Below are positions 8,533-19,166 of a DNA stretch of 64,000 bases, one piece after another. The translations under genes were made by a program, and so were the position numbers. The notes beneath the pieces were generated by a model that saw nothing but the letters and a program-made list of their open reading frames with translations, was not told where the DNA came from and ran no database searches. Position 1 is the first letter of the stretch. Each line of letters starts with the position of its first letter. The stretch is from Tepidisphaeraceae bacterium (GTDB lineage Bacteria > Planctomycetota > Phycisphaerae > Tepidisphaerales > Tepidisphaeraceae). The stretch lies in assembly GCA_035998445.1 (NCBI GenBank), contig DASYHQ010000005.1, positions 120,579 through 184,578 on the forward strand, read 5' to 3'.

Positions 8533-9336
8533 ATGTCGCCAACTGACCGTGTCGTCCTGTTCCTGATCGATGGCCTGCGCGGCGACGCGCTCGGCAAGGT
8601 TCACACGCCCCACCTCGATCGCCTGATCGCCCGCGGCGCCAGCACGACCGCGGCCCGGTCGCTCATGCCCAACTGCACGCTGCCGTGCCACACGTCGATC
8701 TTCTTCGGTGTGCCACCCGAACGGCACGGCATCGTCACTAACACGTTCACGCCATTCGTTCGACCGGTGCGCGGGTTGATCGAGACGATCACCACGGCCG
8801 GAGGCGCGTGCGCGATGTTTCACAACTGGGAGCAGTTGCGCGATCTGTCGCCTCCCGGCCACCTCAAGACGAGCATATTCCACCAGTTGCCGCAGGGCGA
8901 CCTGTCGGCGGGCGACCGGGCGGTCGCGCAGTCGGCGACCGATTGGCTGGGGAGCAACAGCTGGAACTTCGCGTTCATCTACTTGGGCGCGACGGATGAA
9001 GTCGGCCATCGCCATGGCTGGATGAGCGACGAATACCTGGTCGCCTTCGCGATCGCCGACCAATGCATCGGTCAGGTGCTGCCGAGCCTTGGCGAGCAGA
9101 CGACAGTCATCGTCACCGCCGACCATGGTGGACATGCCCGCACGCACGGCACCGACTGCGATGAGGACATGCTCATCCCCTTCATCATTTCCGGTCCAAA
9201 TGTGCCCGCAGGCGCGACGGTGAACACCCCCTTCGATCTAGTCGACTTCGCCCCCAGCATCGTTCGTGCGCTCGGCGTTACCCCCGACGCCAACTGGACA
9301 GGCCAGCCCGCAACCTATCGCTCGGCAGATACTTAG
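8533..9336 (+). CDS. Alkaline-phosphatase-superfamily phosphodiesterase/nucleotide pyrophosphatase
   Basis: About 267 residues of the type I phosphodiesterase fold (PF01663). The metal and nucleophile motifs appear in order: LFLIDGLRGD, the nucleophile Thr region PNCTLPCHTSIFFG, GATDEVGHRHG, and TADHGGHARTHG. The enzyme should hydrolyse phosphodiester or phosphate-ester bonds with two metal ions; the substrate is unknown. No signal peptide is seen, so it is probably cytoplasmic. It is divergent from miaB. I prefer the ATG at 8533 because of promoter spacing; 8527 is equally open. Confidence 0.85.
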   Translation: MSPTDRVVLFLIDGLRGDALGKVHTPHLDRLIARGASTTAARSLMPNCTLPCHTSIFFGVPPERHGIVTNTFTPFVRPVRGLIETITTAGGACAMFHNWEQLRDLSPPGHLKTSIFHQLPQGDLSAGDRAVAQSATDWLGSNSWNFAFIYLGATDEVGHRHGWMSDEYLVAFAIADQCIGQVLPSLGEQTTVIVTADHGGHARTHGTDCDEDMLIPFIISGPNVPAGATVNTPFDLVDFAPSIVRALGVTPDANWTGQPATYRSADT

Positions 9337-9394
9337 AATGGCCCCGGCGGCAAGCGGACGCTACAATTCCCCTCGGCACTCACGGGGAGACGCT

Positions 9395-10897
9395 TTGCTC
9401 GCAAAGGTACATGGCTTCATCCTGATCGGCATCGACCACCACCTGTGCGAGGTCGAGGTCGACGTCAGCCAGCGCGGCCTGCAACGCAGCGCCATCGTCG
9501 GCCTTGCCCAGACCGCCGTGAAGGAAAGCGCCGAACGCGTGCACCGCGCGATCGTCAACAGCGGCTTCCCCTTCCCCGACCACGCCATCCTGATCAACCT
9601 CGCGCCGGCGGATGTGAAGAAGGAAGGCCCCGCGCTCGATCTACCGATGGCGATCGGCCTGCTGCGCGCCGGCAAGAGCATTCAGACCGACGTGCACAAG
9701 GAATACCTGATTGCCGGCGAGCTGGCCTTGGACGGCCGAGTTCGCAAGATCAAAGGCGGCCTGTCGATGGCGATGCTGGCTCGCGAGAAGAAGTTCCGCG
9801 GCGTCATCCTGCCGGCCGAGAACTGTCGCGAGGCCGCGGTGGTGGACGGCGTCGAGGTCATCCCCGTCCGCACGCTCGCCGACGCCGTCAGCTTCCTGAA
9901 CGAACTGCTGCTGATCGAACCCTACGAGCTGAACGGCCAGCCGTATCTGGCATCGCAGATCTCCTCCCCGCTGGACTTCGCCGACGTGCGCGGGCAGGAG
10001 GCGGTGAAGCGAGCCATCACCGTCGCATCCGCCGGCCACCACAATCTCCTGATGGTTGGGCCGCCTGGAACTGGCAAAACGATGCTCGCCCAGCGCGTCC
10101 CCGGTATTCTTCCGCCCCTCACGCGGCAGGAATCGCTGGAGACCACACGTATCTACTCGGCCATGGGCCTGCTGCCGAACGATGTCGCGCTGCTCGACGA
10201 GCGCCCCGTGCGCACGCCCCACCACAGCGCGACCGCCCAGGCCCTGATCGGTGGCGGCACGATCCCCCGGCCGGGTGAAGTGTCGATGGCGCATCACGGC
10301 ATCCTGTTCCTCGACGAGCTACCCGAGTTCCAACGCTACGTGCTCGAAATGCTCCGCCAGCCGTTAGAAGGTGGCGAGGTGACGATCGCCCGCGTGCACG
10401 GCAGCATCAAGTTCCCCGCCCGCTTCATGCTCGTGGCCGCCATGAACCCCACCGCCAGTGGATACAAGCCCGACGACACCAAGGCCCGCGACAAGTACCT
10501 CGCGCGACTGTCGGGCCCACTGCTGGACCGCATCGACATCCACGTCGAAGTGCCAGCCGTCCCGTATCGTGAATTGACCGGCAAAGCGACCGGCACCACG
10601 TCTGCCCAGATGCGTCAGCAGGTCGAACAGGCCCGGGCGCTTCAGGCGCGCCGATTCGACGATGGCGTGCCCAACGCCCGCCTCGACAGCAAGCGCCTGA
10701 ACAGTGTCGCGGCACTATCCGATTCCTGTCTATTATTGATGAAACAGGCGATGGACGAACTGGGCCTGAGTGCCCGTGCGTACGACAAGGTACGCCGGGT
10801 GTCGCGAACGATCGCCGACCTCGAAGGCTCGGAAGCGATCGCGGAGCATCACCTGGCCGAGGCAATTCAGTATCGGTTGCTGGACAGAAAGTTTTGA
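9395..10897 (+). CDS. comM: YifB/ComM-family Mg-chelatase-like AAA+ ATPase
   Basis: 500 residues with the family architecture: an N-terminal Lon-protease-like domain (GLAQTAVKESAERV, LPMAIGLL), a Mg-chelatase AAA+ core with Walker A GPPGTGKT, Walker B ILFLDELPEF and sensor-1 AAMNPT, and the C-terminal Mg_chelatase domain (RAYDKVRRVSRTIADLEG). ComM is a hexameric helicase that promotes branch migration during natural transformation; whether this organism is competent is not shown here. The start is TTG at 9395, supported by GGGGAG five bases upstream and by the family N-terminus (MLAKVHGF). A TACAAT at 9362-9367 may be the -10. Confidence 0.92.
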   Translation: MLAKVHGFILIGIDHHLCEVEVDVSQRGLQRSAIVGLAQTAVKESAERVHRAIVNSGFPFPDHAILINLAPADVKKEGPALDLPMAIGLLRAGKSIQTDVHKEYLIAGELALDGRVRKIKGGLSMAMLAREKKFRGVILPAENCREAAVVDGVEVIPVRTLADAVSFLNELLLIEPYELNGQPYLASQISSPLDFADVRGQEAVKRAITVASAGHHNLLMVGPPGTGKTMLAQRVPGILPPLTRQESLETTRIYSAMGLLPNDVALLDERPVRTPHHSATAQALIGGGTIPRPGEVSMAHHGILFLDELPEFQRYVLEMLRQPLEGGEVTIARVHGSIKFPARFMLVAAMNPTASGYKPDDTKARDKYLARLSGPLLDRIDIHVEVPAVPYRELTGKATGTTSAQMRQQVEQARALQARRFDDGVPNARLDSKRLNSVAALSDSCLLLMKQAMDELGLSARAYDKVRRVSRTIADLEGSEAIAEHHLAEAIQYRLLDRKF

Positions 10898-10995
10898 GCA
10901 TGCCGGCGCAGGCGACGCCGCATTCGCTCAGAAAAACCGGATTGAGAAGGCTGGATTTTCCCCTCGCCTCGCATCTCGGACCGTCTGCGTGTAAG

Positions 10996-11024
10996 TTGAT
11001 TCAACACACGGCAAACCGTACAAT
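10996..11024 (+). promoter_or_regulatory. Promoter of the GyrA-type gene
   Basis: TTGATT (10996-11001), exactly 17 bp, TACAAT (11019-11024). The same arrangement occurs before gyrB and nadA in this window. Confidence 0.8.
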
Positions 11025-11031
11025 GTCCTAA

Positions 11032-11240
11032 CAGATAATGTGAAGGAAATCTGCGTCGGTTGCCGATGACGGAAAGGCGCAGGAGCCGTTACCGGACGTG
11101 CCCCCGGCACGCACCATGTCGGCCTTGCCACTTCAGTGGCGGGGTCTTATCGAGGGTTCAGATCCAGCGCCTGCTCCTGCATTGACGCAACGAAGCGTCT
11201 TGCTCGGGTCGTAGTTTGATGGACGGTTGAGGAGACACGG
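11032..11240 (+). other. About 200-nt 5' leader of the GyrA-type gene
   Basis: From the inferred transcription start to the ATG, with GAGGAG before the start codon. It contains two small hairpins (CCAC/GTGG near 11130 and GACGC/GCGTC near 11190) and a possible 39-codon frame from 11067 that is unsupported. No known riboswitch is recognised. Confidence 0.4.
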
Positions 11241-13736
<2,496 letters not shown>

Positions 13737-13751
13737 TCGAAAGACCGCACC

Positions 13752-14039
13752 TCAGGCAGCCGTGGAGGAACGCTTCCAGTCTAGTGGAACATCGACCGCG
13801 GCCCAGAACGATGCGTCGGCGAAGTCCGGATCGGCCTTCAACCGCTCGATGTCCTCGCTTGGCTCCGGCAGTTCGACCCCGTCGTCGAGCATCCCTTCGA
13901 GGTGCAGCTGGATCGCTTCCTTGGCCATGCGCAGCGCCTCCCCAGGCGTATCGCCGGCCGTGATGCAACCAGGCAGGTCCGGCACGGAAACGCCGTAGCT
14001 GCTTTCGGGATCTTTATGAATCGCGACGAGAAAAGTCAT
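13752..14039 (-). CDS. hicB: HicB-type antitoxin
   Basis: 95 residues: a partial RNase-H-like HicB domain (MTFLVAIHKDPESSYGVSVPDLPGCITAGDTPGEAL), then a helix and an acidic tail. HicB proteins bind and block the HicA mRNA interferase and usually repress the operon. Its ATG overlaps the hicA stop by four bases (ATGA), so translation is probably coupled. The order hicA then hicB is the common one. The stop lies 15 bp from the convergent GyrA-type gene. No helix-turn-helix is obvious at the C-terminus. Confidence 0.88.
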   Translation of the reverse strand: MTFLVAIHKDPESSYGVSVPDLPGCITAGDTPGEALRMAKEAIQLHLEGMLDDGVELPEPSEDIERLKADPDFADASFWAAVDVPLDWKRSSTAA

Positions 14040-14227
14040 AAGCGCTCCCAACCGGCCTGCTTCATGATACTGCGCAGCGTGCCGATCGTCAGGTCTTTTT
14101 TGGGATGCACCACGGTGACGCGACGCCCCGCCTTGGCCGGATGAACAAACTGATGGTGACTACCCGAGATGCGGGCCAGCACCCACCCTTCTCGCTCAAG
14201 CCGCTGAATCACGCGCCGGCTTTCCAT
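14036..14227 (-). CDS. hicA: HicA-type mRNA interferase toxin
   Basis: 63 residues, starting MESRRVIQRLEREGWVLAR, with the double-stranded-RNA-binding-like HicA fold and the catalytic His in SGSHHQFVHP, then KKDLTIGTLRSIMKQAG. HicA toxins cut mRNA and tmRNA independently of the ribosome. The longer frame (to 14263) adds residues outside the family, so I chose 14227. It is paired with hicB by an ATGA overlap. A second, differently ordered pair sits at 22.2-22.6 kb. Confidence 0.88.
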   Translation of the reverse strand: MESRRVIQRLEREGWVLARISGSHHQFVHPAKAGRRVTVVHPKKDLTIGTLRSIMKQAGWERL

Positions 14228-14263
14228 GACGTCGAAGTCTAACGACGGCCGCGCTCCACGCAA

Positions 14264-15085
14264 TCACGCCGCGAGCATCTTGCTCGGCTCGACCATCTCG
14301 CCCCGCCCCTCAATCGCCCGCGTTACATCGTACTTCCCACCCACCGCCGGCTCGTACTGTCCGCTGTTCACCTGCTCCAGCCACCGGTCGCGCAGCTCCC
14401 TCGCCGCCGTCGCCAGCTGCGGGTCGCACACGCGCTTCACCTTTGTCGCCTTCGGCTTGGCCGCCTTCGTCGGCTGGTGCTCCGGCAACGGCTCGCCCTG
14501 CTTTGGAATGTCGAACATCAACCCGTTCCGCTTCACCGGCACCGGCGGCTCCATGACGTTCGCCCTCTTCGACCGTGACGAGCCGGACGCGTCAGCGACG
14601 CATTTCTTCCGATTCACCTGTCCGGTCGCTAGCGCTCGCGGCTCGTTGGCCTCCGGATACACCATCGGCTTCGCGTCGCTCCAATGCGTGCCCGGCGGAA
14701 TCGGCAACACCACCCGATCCTCGCGAATGCTCCCGCCGTTCGTCTTGCTCGGAAACCACCACGGCGTCGTCGCATCGCCTTGCCGTATCCGCTTCTGCCA
14801 GAAGATATGCACCCGCGCCTTCTTCTCACTACCCGCCCGAAACGCCAACGGCACGAACCCCATGCTCTCCCAGAACCGGTTCGCCTCGATATCCTGCGCG
14901 CACCAGCAGCAATACAGCTTGCACCCGTACGCGCTCCGCTCAAACTGCGCCTTCAACAACGCCGCCGCCACAAACGACCGCCGGTATTCCTTCGCCACGT
15001 TGATCTGATAGATGATCCCCACGTCGTCATGCTTGAAGTACTGGTCGCACCCGATCAGATAGCCGACGCGCGTCCCCGTCACCAA
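14264..15085 (-). pseudogene. GNAT-domain protein, probably truncated at its N-terminus
   Basis: The frame encodes a GNAT half-domain: VGYLIGCDQYF, the acetyl-CoA loop region INVAKEYRRSFVAAALLKAQFE, and AQDIEANRFWESMGF. A 170-residue, Pro- and Lys-rich tail of unknown role follows. The first strands and helices of the GNAT fold are missing. The only start is TTG at 15085, immediately after the third copy of a 30-bp tandem repeat. Upstream in the same frame translation stays open across the repeats without a good start until a stop near 15230. It looks like a gene whose 5' part was lost in a rearrangement at the repeats; a functional short protein is possible. Confidence 0.55.
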
Positions 15086-15711
15086 CGAGCCGGACGCGTG
15101 AGCGACGGACTCCGATGCACCGGACGCGTGAGCGACGGACTCCGATGCACCGGACGCGTGAGCGACGGGTTCCGATGCACCGGTGCGGGCCCTGCGAATT
15201 GCCAGAGCGACGGATCGGTCGGGTAGTCTTCACCCACATAGGTGTAGACCAGGGCCGATACGATTCCCGACAACCTCGAGGTCTTCTCGCCGGTCACGCT
15301 GTCGTGAATGCTCACGACGACCGTGCGGTTCGACGCCGACACGAACCCGACCATGGGCCGCTGCGTCGGCCGACCGTGCCGCGTGTTCGGCTTGCGGGCC
15401 CGAATGTTCAGGTCGAGCTTGAGCGCCTCCGACACACTCGGCCGAACGGCAATGGCCATGCCCAGGTTGTACGCGAAGTCTCTGGCCAAATTTCGGGCCT
15501 GATTCTTCACGAACACCAGGGACTGGCTCCGGGTCGTCGGGTCGCAGGCCAGCAGGGCCGACTCGTAGCTGGCGACAAGCGTCGCCAGATCGGCTGCCTC
15601 TGCTACCGTGACCTCGTACGATCCGGTCGATGCGCTGATTTTCCCGCTGTAGCTCTTCAAAGCCGCCAGCAGGTCCCCATCGCGCGTGGGGAAGGTGAGC
15701 GTCATCTGCAT
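15079..15711 (-). CDS. Two-domain hypothetical protein ending in three decapeptide repeats
   Basis: 210 residues starting MQMTLTFPTRDGDL. The N-terminal roughly 110-residue domain resembles that of the protein at 62382-63053: both have an aromatic-rich AY/ALL segment, P-x-TR, a run of small hydrophobic residues and an LxLxVRA/IRA end. The second part looks like a shortened fibronectin-type domain (VYTYVGEDYPTDPSLWQF). It then ends with three copies of PVHRSPSLTR, encoded by a 30-bp tandem repeat. AGGAGG lies 4 bp before the ATG at 15711 and 10 bp before one at 15705. Function unknown; the repeats probably replaced the original C-terminus. Confidence 0.6.
   Translation of the reverse strand: MQMTLTFPTRDGDLLAALKSYSGKISASTGSYEVTVAEAADLATLVASYESALLACDPTTRSQSLVFVKNQARNLARDFAYNLGMAIAVRPSVSEALKLDLNIRARKPNTRHGRPTQRPMVGFVSASNRTVVVSIHDSVTGEKTSRLSGIVSALVYTYVGEDYPTDPSLWQFAGPAPVHRNPSLTRPVHRSPSLTRPVHRSPSLTRPARW
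15091..15180 (-). repeat. 30-bp tandem repeat, three copies
   Basis: Units at 15091-15120, 15121-15150 and 15151-15180; the first two are identical and the third differs at two bases. Each contains GGACGCGTGAGCGACGG. It is read as PVHRSPSLTR by one gene and lies where the next gene's frame starts. A single related word occurs inside the GNAT frame near 14583. Confidence 0.95.
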
Positions 15712-16117
15712 GACACCTCCTATGCTAAAGCTTACGGGCTCTCGCCTCCCGGCCCCTCGCCGGCCCACCGACCCGTGTTACCCTCATATTCGGAACACCC
15801 GATCGACCGCTTTACCAGAATTAGCGCAAAAATCGGAATGACCACCAAACGTAGAACCAAATCACATGGAACGCCGCTCCGCACCCATCTTTCGCAGTTT
15901 CGACGATCGATCGACAAACGCCCCGCCTCAGACACGCCTGGCCACACAACATCCTGAGAGGACGTCCATCATGGCGGCGACCGCGCCGGCCGTGGCATGG
16001 GCATCCTGCCCATGGCGTCGCTGCGCCGACGCGTCGGGACGGTACGCCATCCGAATCAGCCATCGCGCCAGCGAAGGAACGACCCAACGGTCCGAAGAGC
16101 AGATCGCTTGCGCTCGT

Positions 16118-16263
16118 TAGAGCAGGGGACACTTTCGCGCAGCGAGTGCCCTCTGGGTGCCACGGTTTGGTACTCCAAGCCGTGCCTGCCGCAGGCCCGA
16201 GACACGGCTTGCAGTACCAAACCGTGGCACCCGAACGCTACGGCAAGGTGCGCCCTGCTCTAG
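16118..16263. mobile_element. MITE-like element, TA-GAGC family, copy 1 (146 bp)
   Basis: Ends TAGAGCAGGGG and CCCTGCTCTA form imperfect terminal inverted repeats. Inside is a long hairpin: GGGTGCCACGGTTTGGTA pairs with TACCAAACCGTGGCACCC. The architecture equals that of the elements at 27111 and 63215. If TA is the duplicated target, the element proper starts with GAGC, as in IS630-type MITEs (inferred). Confidence 0.75.
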
Positions 16264-16420
16264 CTCGAACAGCGTACCGCCCGACACCGCGCCCAGCCGC
16301 GGCCCTCAGCCCCGCCATCGCCACCATTACCGGCCGCGCCGCCCTGTCCCCCCGCAGCCACCCCACCCCGCGCCCCACCACAGGGGCCACGTCGGCTCAC
16401 CGGCGAACGTCCGAATAACC

Positions 16421-16660
16421 CTTTTAATTTCAGATTGCGCCGCGTAATTTGAGATTATGGCTCTCAATTTCAAATTACGACCTTCGATTTCAAATTGCGC
16501 CGCTCAATTTGAAATTGGAGCTCTCAATTTCAAATTGCGCCGCATAATTTGAAATTGCGCCTCTCAATTTCAAATTACGACCCTCAATTTGAAATTCAGA
16601 CCTTCAATTTGAAATTGAAGCCCTCAATTTGAAATTAAACCCCAGAATTCCAAATAAAAG
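16421..16660. repeat. Phased array A: 12 units of exactly 20 bp, AATTT(C/G)AAATT core
   Basis: Twelve consecutive 20-bp units run from 16421 to 16660 with no indel. Each has a palindromic core AATTTSAAATT at the same place (exact in seven units; the first, second, fourth and last carry changes) and a variable 8-9-bp spacer, often ending GCGC or ACGA. The array is very AT-rich for this genome. ACGTCCGAATAA (16407-16418) lies directly before it. A 20-bp period is not a multiple of three, so the array cannot be a coding repeat. The remainder of the 15712-16835 gap holds no gene I can support. Confidence 0.95.
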
Positions 16661-16704
16661 CGCCATCGCTCGCCCGCCGCGCCGCGAATCAGAATGACAA
16701 CGAT

Positions 16705-16812
16705 GGGTGCCAAGTTTCGCACCCAAACCTTGTCCGATCACGCCCCAAAGCCACAGGTTGGCGTACCAACCCGTGCCACCCGCCAATTGGTCCGCAGGAG
16801 CACCAGCGGACC
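16705..16812. repeat. Cluster of short hairpins including a relic of the MITE arm
   Basis: Three stem-loops: GGGTGC/GCACCC (16705-16724), GGTTGG/CCAACC (16756-16771) and GGTCCGC/GCGGACC (16789-16812). The second, with its flanks (TTGGCGTACCAAC followed by CCGTGCCACCC), matches the right arm of the TA-GAGC elements with changes. The third could help end the minus-strand gene, but no T-run follows. Confidence 0.5.
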
Positions 16813-16835
16813 CTACAGGACTTGCCATCCGCCGA

Positions 16836-18278
16836 CTAATCCCGGTACGCCATAACGCGGTCGTACTGTCCCACCTTGCGGAACTCGGTGATCAAATGAG
16901 TGACCCACTTCTCCGTGTAAACGTAATCTGTGTGGGCATCATCGTAGTGACAATATTGCGCATTAGTTTTCCGCGGGTCTGCCGCCCCTTTTGGCGGGCG
17001 AATCTTGTAGAACTTCCACGCCCGGACGTGATGCGAGCTTGGTGTGAACTTGACAGCATCACCCTGTGACTTCCGCAAATCCGCCTCCACAAGCGTGCAT
17101 ACTTGTTTAGCCTTCAACCTGCCCGCGTTCGCGACCTGAATTACCTGAGATTTGATTAACGCAGCGACTGCGTCACGTCTTGGTTTATCCTCTGGCGCCG
17201 ACGGATCGACTTTGACGAACTCCACCGCCAAGTCCGCGCTCGATTCGTGATTCGCAGTCTTGGGAATTAAGAACACTCGATAAGAGAAATGCTGATTCGT
17301 CAGGACCTCATGAGTCAAGGTCGATCGAAAGCGGTCAACGTAATCTACAATGTCACTCTGAAGGGACTCCCGAAGCGAGCGCATTGACCTTATCTGCGCA
17401 TCGTCGCGCAGGTGAGAGAACTGGAGGGCCAACGAGAGCGAGTTAACGAGCGACGACGAGCAGCCGAAGACTTGTCGAAGGATATCTTCGAAATTGAATA
17501 GAAGCGCTTGGCATTCCCCGAAGACAAAGTCGTCAAGCTCCGGCAAACACCGATGCTCGATTTTGTTACGTAGGCCTATGAAAAACTCAAGGTTCTTCAC
17601 TATCGCCGCGTCGGTTCCTCCGAAGAACTTGTTCACACATGTCGTCAGTTCCCACGCTTTCCTGTCCCCATCAATCTCCTTAAACTTCTTGCCGTCTTCG
17701 TCTTTGTAAAAGAACTGGACACCCAGCTTGGCAAAAATTGCGTGCATTAAAGCTGTCCATGCGATGACCATCAGGACGACGAAGTTCGCTGTCTTGAACT
17801 TTACTAAGGGCTTATTGTATATCTCGACGGCCAGCAACGCCGATTCTTGCGCTTTGTTAAGTTGCGACCGCCACTCCTCACCACGGGCCTTCTTCGCGAT
17901 GGTATCGATTGAAAGCCAGAACTCCGATTGTGTAATTTCTACCCCAAAGATCTTCTTGTAATCGGTATAGCGCGACTCGAATTCCTGCGAGTACGGTAGG
18001 CTGTTTCTTGCCGGTAATCGGTCGCCGAGCCAGCGACCAATATACACGATCTGCGCCAATGACATTTCCGGTGGGATGAGCGTCGATGTTCGTCCGCCGA
18101 AACCACCGCGCTTTGCAACGTTAAAGATGCGCTGCATTAACTCGAACTTCGTACACTGAACGCCCTTAACAGCGCATTTTTGGTATAGGCGGTCAAATTC
18201 CGTTGTGTAGGGGAGCTTATCGCGGGGAAACTCCGTTTCCTTTAGCAGTTCAGTTGCCAGCCGGGTGAGTGCATCCAA
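16836..18278 (-). CDS. DUF3644-type protein with HEPN-like RNxxxH motif
   Basis: 480 residues. Residues about 20-130 hold two related modules (PYTTEFDRLYQK...AKRGG and PYSQEFESRYTD...AKKARG). Residues 145-260 match DUF3644: ALLAVEIYNKPLVKFKTANF, WTALMHAIFAKLG, and FFIGLRNKIEHR, where R237-N238-xxx-H242 fits the RNxxxH motif of HEPN ribonucleases. The C-terminal region ends with a TDYVYTEKWVTHL segment. The start is TTG at 18278 behind AAAAGGG. Its GC content is clearly lower than that of neighbouring core genes, suggesting transfer. The Ntn-hydrolase operon lies 138 bp upstream on the same strand, so they may form one conflict system; this is inferred. Confidence 0.7.
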   Translation of the reverse strand: MDALTRLATELLKETEFPRDKLPYTTEFDRLYQKCAVKGVQCTKFELMQRIFNVAKRGGFGGRTSTLIPPEMSLAQIVYIGRWLGDRLPARNSLPYSQEFESRYTDYKKIFGVEITQSEFWLSIDTIAKKARGEEWRSQLNKAQESALLAVEIYNKPLVKFKTANFVVLMVIAWTALMHAIFAKLGVQFFYKDEDGKKFKEIDGDRKAWELTTCVNKFFGGTDAAIVKNLEFFIGLRNKIEHRCLPELDDFVFGECQALLFNFEDILRQVFGCSSSLVNSLSLALQFSHLRDDAQIRSMRSLRESLQSDIVDYVDRFRSTLTHEVLTNQHFSYRVFLIPKTANHESSADLAVEFVKVDPSAPEDKPRRDAVAALIKSQVIQVANAGRLKAKQVCTLVEADLRKSQGDAVKFTPSSHHVRAWKFYKIRPPKGAADPRKTNAQYCHYDDAHTDYVYTEKWVTHLITEFRKVGQYDRVMAYRD

Positions 18279-18416
18279 TTCGTCCGCCCTTTTGTCGAAG
18301 CATTGTATGTCGGCTGGTACCCCGGAGGCTTTATAAGGTCCGAGAGTATTCCGGCAAACCGATCCACCGTTCAGACGAGAATTTTTCCCATAAGTAGCAG
18401 TAGACCCGACGTGAAC

Positions 18417-19166
18417 TTAGAAATGGAATGCCGGATGAACGGCCCCGTTAGCTGACGAGATACTCACCGAAGAAATCCGCGTACTGACCGACTTTGATAG
18501 ATCCATTGCCACATGCAAGTCGGAAACCGCTCGAGCGGCACACGCCAAGAATGCTTGGCGGTCCTCCAGCGTATTTCCGGGCACCCGATCGGCACGTTCT
18601 GAAGACATCGCGGCCGCGACCATTCCGTCAAAATATGCATCAGCCCAATAGCCTGTATTCACTATTCCGTTCGCGATCGGATACTCATCCGTCGAAATAT
18701 TGAATGCTGCGGGCTGTCGCATTTGGCGCAGTCTGAAGCTTCGAATTTCTGGCTCCCAATGATAAGGGTCTTCAGAATTTCCGATCTGGAATGCAAACGG
18801 CAACCATACGCCTTCGACAAGCTTACAGCCAGCGACATCTATCATCGCGGGCCCATTAGGTCTCCGATATTCGCCGTTTAACCTCTCAACCAGCCCATCA
18901 AGCAAAATCTCAACTCGGTCGACTTCGGAAGTCTCGCGAATGAAGCCGCGGAGGATGAACTCTATCGCGACAGGCATATATGGCGGGTCGCGATACGGTA
19001 GCGCCCCCGCCCCCCACGTGGCTAACGCGCAATGACATCCGTAATGTGCAAACACTTTCGTCGCCCCATTCAATATACGAACGAAGTCACCGTAGCGTTC
19101 TGTCAGTGCGTCGTCTGCGGCCATCACCACACCGTAGGGGGTGACGTTCGTAAGAATCAGCGTCAT
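18417..19166 (-). CDS. Proteasome-beta-like Ntn hydrolase
   Basis: 249 residues beginning MTLILTNVTPYGVVMAADDALT. If Met is removed, Thr becomes residue 1, Asp falls at 17 (VMAAD) and a Lys follows at 36 (GATKVF), close to the Thr1/Asp17/Lys33 triad of proteasome beta subunits and HslV. ALATWGAGA occupies the place of the Gly47 loop. I cannot name a described family; outside the first 60 residues the similarity is weak. Its ATG overlaps the stop of the 118-residue protein by four bases. No ATPase unfoldase is adjacent, so activity on folded protein is uncertain; it could instead be an amidohydrolase. Confidence 0.55.
   Translation of the reverse strand: MTLILTNVTPYGVVMAADDALTERYGDFVRILNGATKVFAHYGCHCALATWGAGALPYRDPPYMPVAIEFILRGFIRETSEVDRVEILLDGLVERLNGEYRRPNGPAMIDVAGCKLVEGVWLPFAFQIGNSEDPYHWEPEIRSFRLRQMRQPAAFNISTDEYPIANGIVNTGYWADAYFDGMVAAAMSSERADRVPGNTLEDRQAFLACAARAVSDLHVAMDLSKSVSTRISSVSISSANGAVHPAFHF

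Noticed and set aside
8404..9147. N-terminal extension of MiaB of about 250 residues
   Set aside because: This part is the antisense of the phosphodiesterase gene, and MiaB normally starts at the chosen ATG.
11067..11186. 39-codon leader peptide before the GyrA-type gene
   Set aside because: No ribosome site, unusual Arg/Cys-rich composition and no conserved feature; mentioned only as part of the leader.
16421..16660. CRISPR array
   Set aside because: Repeat core of about 11 bp and spacers of 8-9 bp are far too short and no cas genes are nearby; likewise for arrays B and C.
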